From positions 1-64,000 of the forward strand of contig JANQRB010000101.1 in the NCBI GenBank assembly GCA_028284775.1: a stretch of DNA of 64,000 nt, in the 5' to 3' direction. Shown here piece after piece: positions 63,620 to 64,000 of the stretch. The notes under the pieces are model-generated. The model saw only the letters and a program-made list of their open reading frames with translations, did not search any database and was not told where the DNA came from. Both the position numbers and the translations under genes were made by a program. This DNA is from Candidatus Kapaibacterium sp. (GTDB lineage Bacteria; Bacteroidota; Ignavibacteria; Kapaibacteriales; UBA7675). Position 1 is the first letter of the stretch. Each line of letters starts with the position of its first letter.

Positions 63620-64000
63620 CAAAGGGTCCGCCGCAAATTGCCCGACACAGTTAAAAACAGTCTTCCCAGGCGCCTGGTGTAATACTGCGATTTCGTGAAT
63701 TCGGATATCCGACCGCCAGCTCGCAAGCTCATCTTTCACGAAGAGGCCTAACGATAAAAAGAACGCCACTTCCGAGGAGATGGCGCCCTTGTTTCCACAA
63801 TCCGCGACAGTTTCGTTCGCGCTGTTCCGACTGATGTTAAGGAATTGCCGTTCTCTAACAACAGCTGCCGCCATCGGCTGATCGGGTGGCATAAGCGCCG
63901 CTGCTCTTATGCTGAATAGTCAACGGCGGCGACAGCAAACGAAGCGTCGATTTTGCCCCTACATTTCACCCTATCCCGATAACGATTGGCCGCGGCAGGC
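63620..64000. other. Window end, no gene recognised on the plus strand
   Basis: No convincing gene is seen. A minus-strand frame from the window edge to a stop at 63907-63909 could be the last 31 codons of a gene starting outside the window, but this is too short to judge. A minus-strand terminator-like hairpin lies at 63756-63785. Confidence 0.3.
63756..63785 (-). terminator. Probable minus-strand intrinsic terminator
   Basis: Read on the minus strand, CGCCATCTCC pairs with GGAAGTGGCG (one mismatch, one G-T pair) around a two-base loop, followed by TTCTTTTTATC. It would end a transcript that enters from the right of the window and faces the S2 gene. Confidence 0.5.

Noticed and set aside
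1..64000. tRNA, rRNA, transposase, integrase or phage genes
   Set aside because: No such sequences were recognised on either strand; a covariance or profile search was not possible here.

Overview
The window reads as a stretch of accessory chromosome from a Bacteroidota/FCB-group bacterium with fairly high GC. The reasons are: more than a dozen exported proteins that end in type IX secretion system (T9SS) style C-terminal sorting domains; a family of TPR proteins with C-terminal LuxR-type helix-turn-helix domains that is typical of Bacteroidota; and a promoter at 46214-46243 with the Bacteroidota-type -33 TTTG / -7 TAnnTTTG elements. The species cannot be fixed from sequence alone. No housekeeping, metabolic, tRNA, rRNA, phage or intact transposon gene was seen; every assigned gene is an exported protein or a TPR/regulatory protein.

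Layout. 0.4-7.3 kb: two plus-strand TPR-like paralogues (464-1900, 5666-7291) flank a minus-strand secreted RCC1/T9SS protein (2041-4983). 7.3-20.8 kb, minus strand: a von Willebrand A-domain protein, a Ycf48-like lipoprotein, an Asp-box propeller protein (B1), two lipoproteins of unknown function in tandem, a YadA-head-like repeat protein and a lysyl-endopeptidase-like serine protease with a T9SS domain. 21.5-29 kb, minus strand: three long paralogous Asp-box propeller/T9SS proteins (B2-B4) and a decayed fragment of a fifth (B5).

29.1-56.7 kb, all plus strand: the most distinctive region. Eight paralogous soluble TPR-coiled coil-LuxR HTH regulators (called R1-R8 here: 29145, 33256, 35383, 37539, 46430, 48156, 49938, 55079) are interleaved with four paralogous secreted propeller-like T9SS proteins (P1-P4: 31140, 39565, 41751, 44380) and a delta-60-repeat T9SS protein (52324). 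R5-R7 look like an operon. R2-R5 have similar T-rich -7 elements about 185-215 bp before the start codon. P2-P4 share a conserved upstream module of about 160 bp. P1-P4 share an exact C-x23-C-x19-C signature just before the sorting domain. 56.8-63.6 kb, plus strand: an IgGFc-binding-domain protein and two paralogous sialidase-like Asp-box T9SS proteins.

Working picture (inference): the locus encodes a lineage-specific set of surface or released propeller proteins exported by Sec and then T9SS, with a co-located expanded set of one-component regulators. The regulators' DNA-recognition helices have diverged while the rest of their HTH domains stayed conserved. Strong hairpin terminators separate most plus-strand transcription units.
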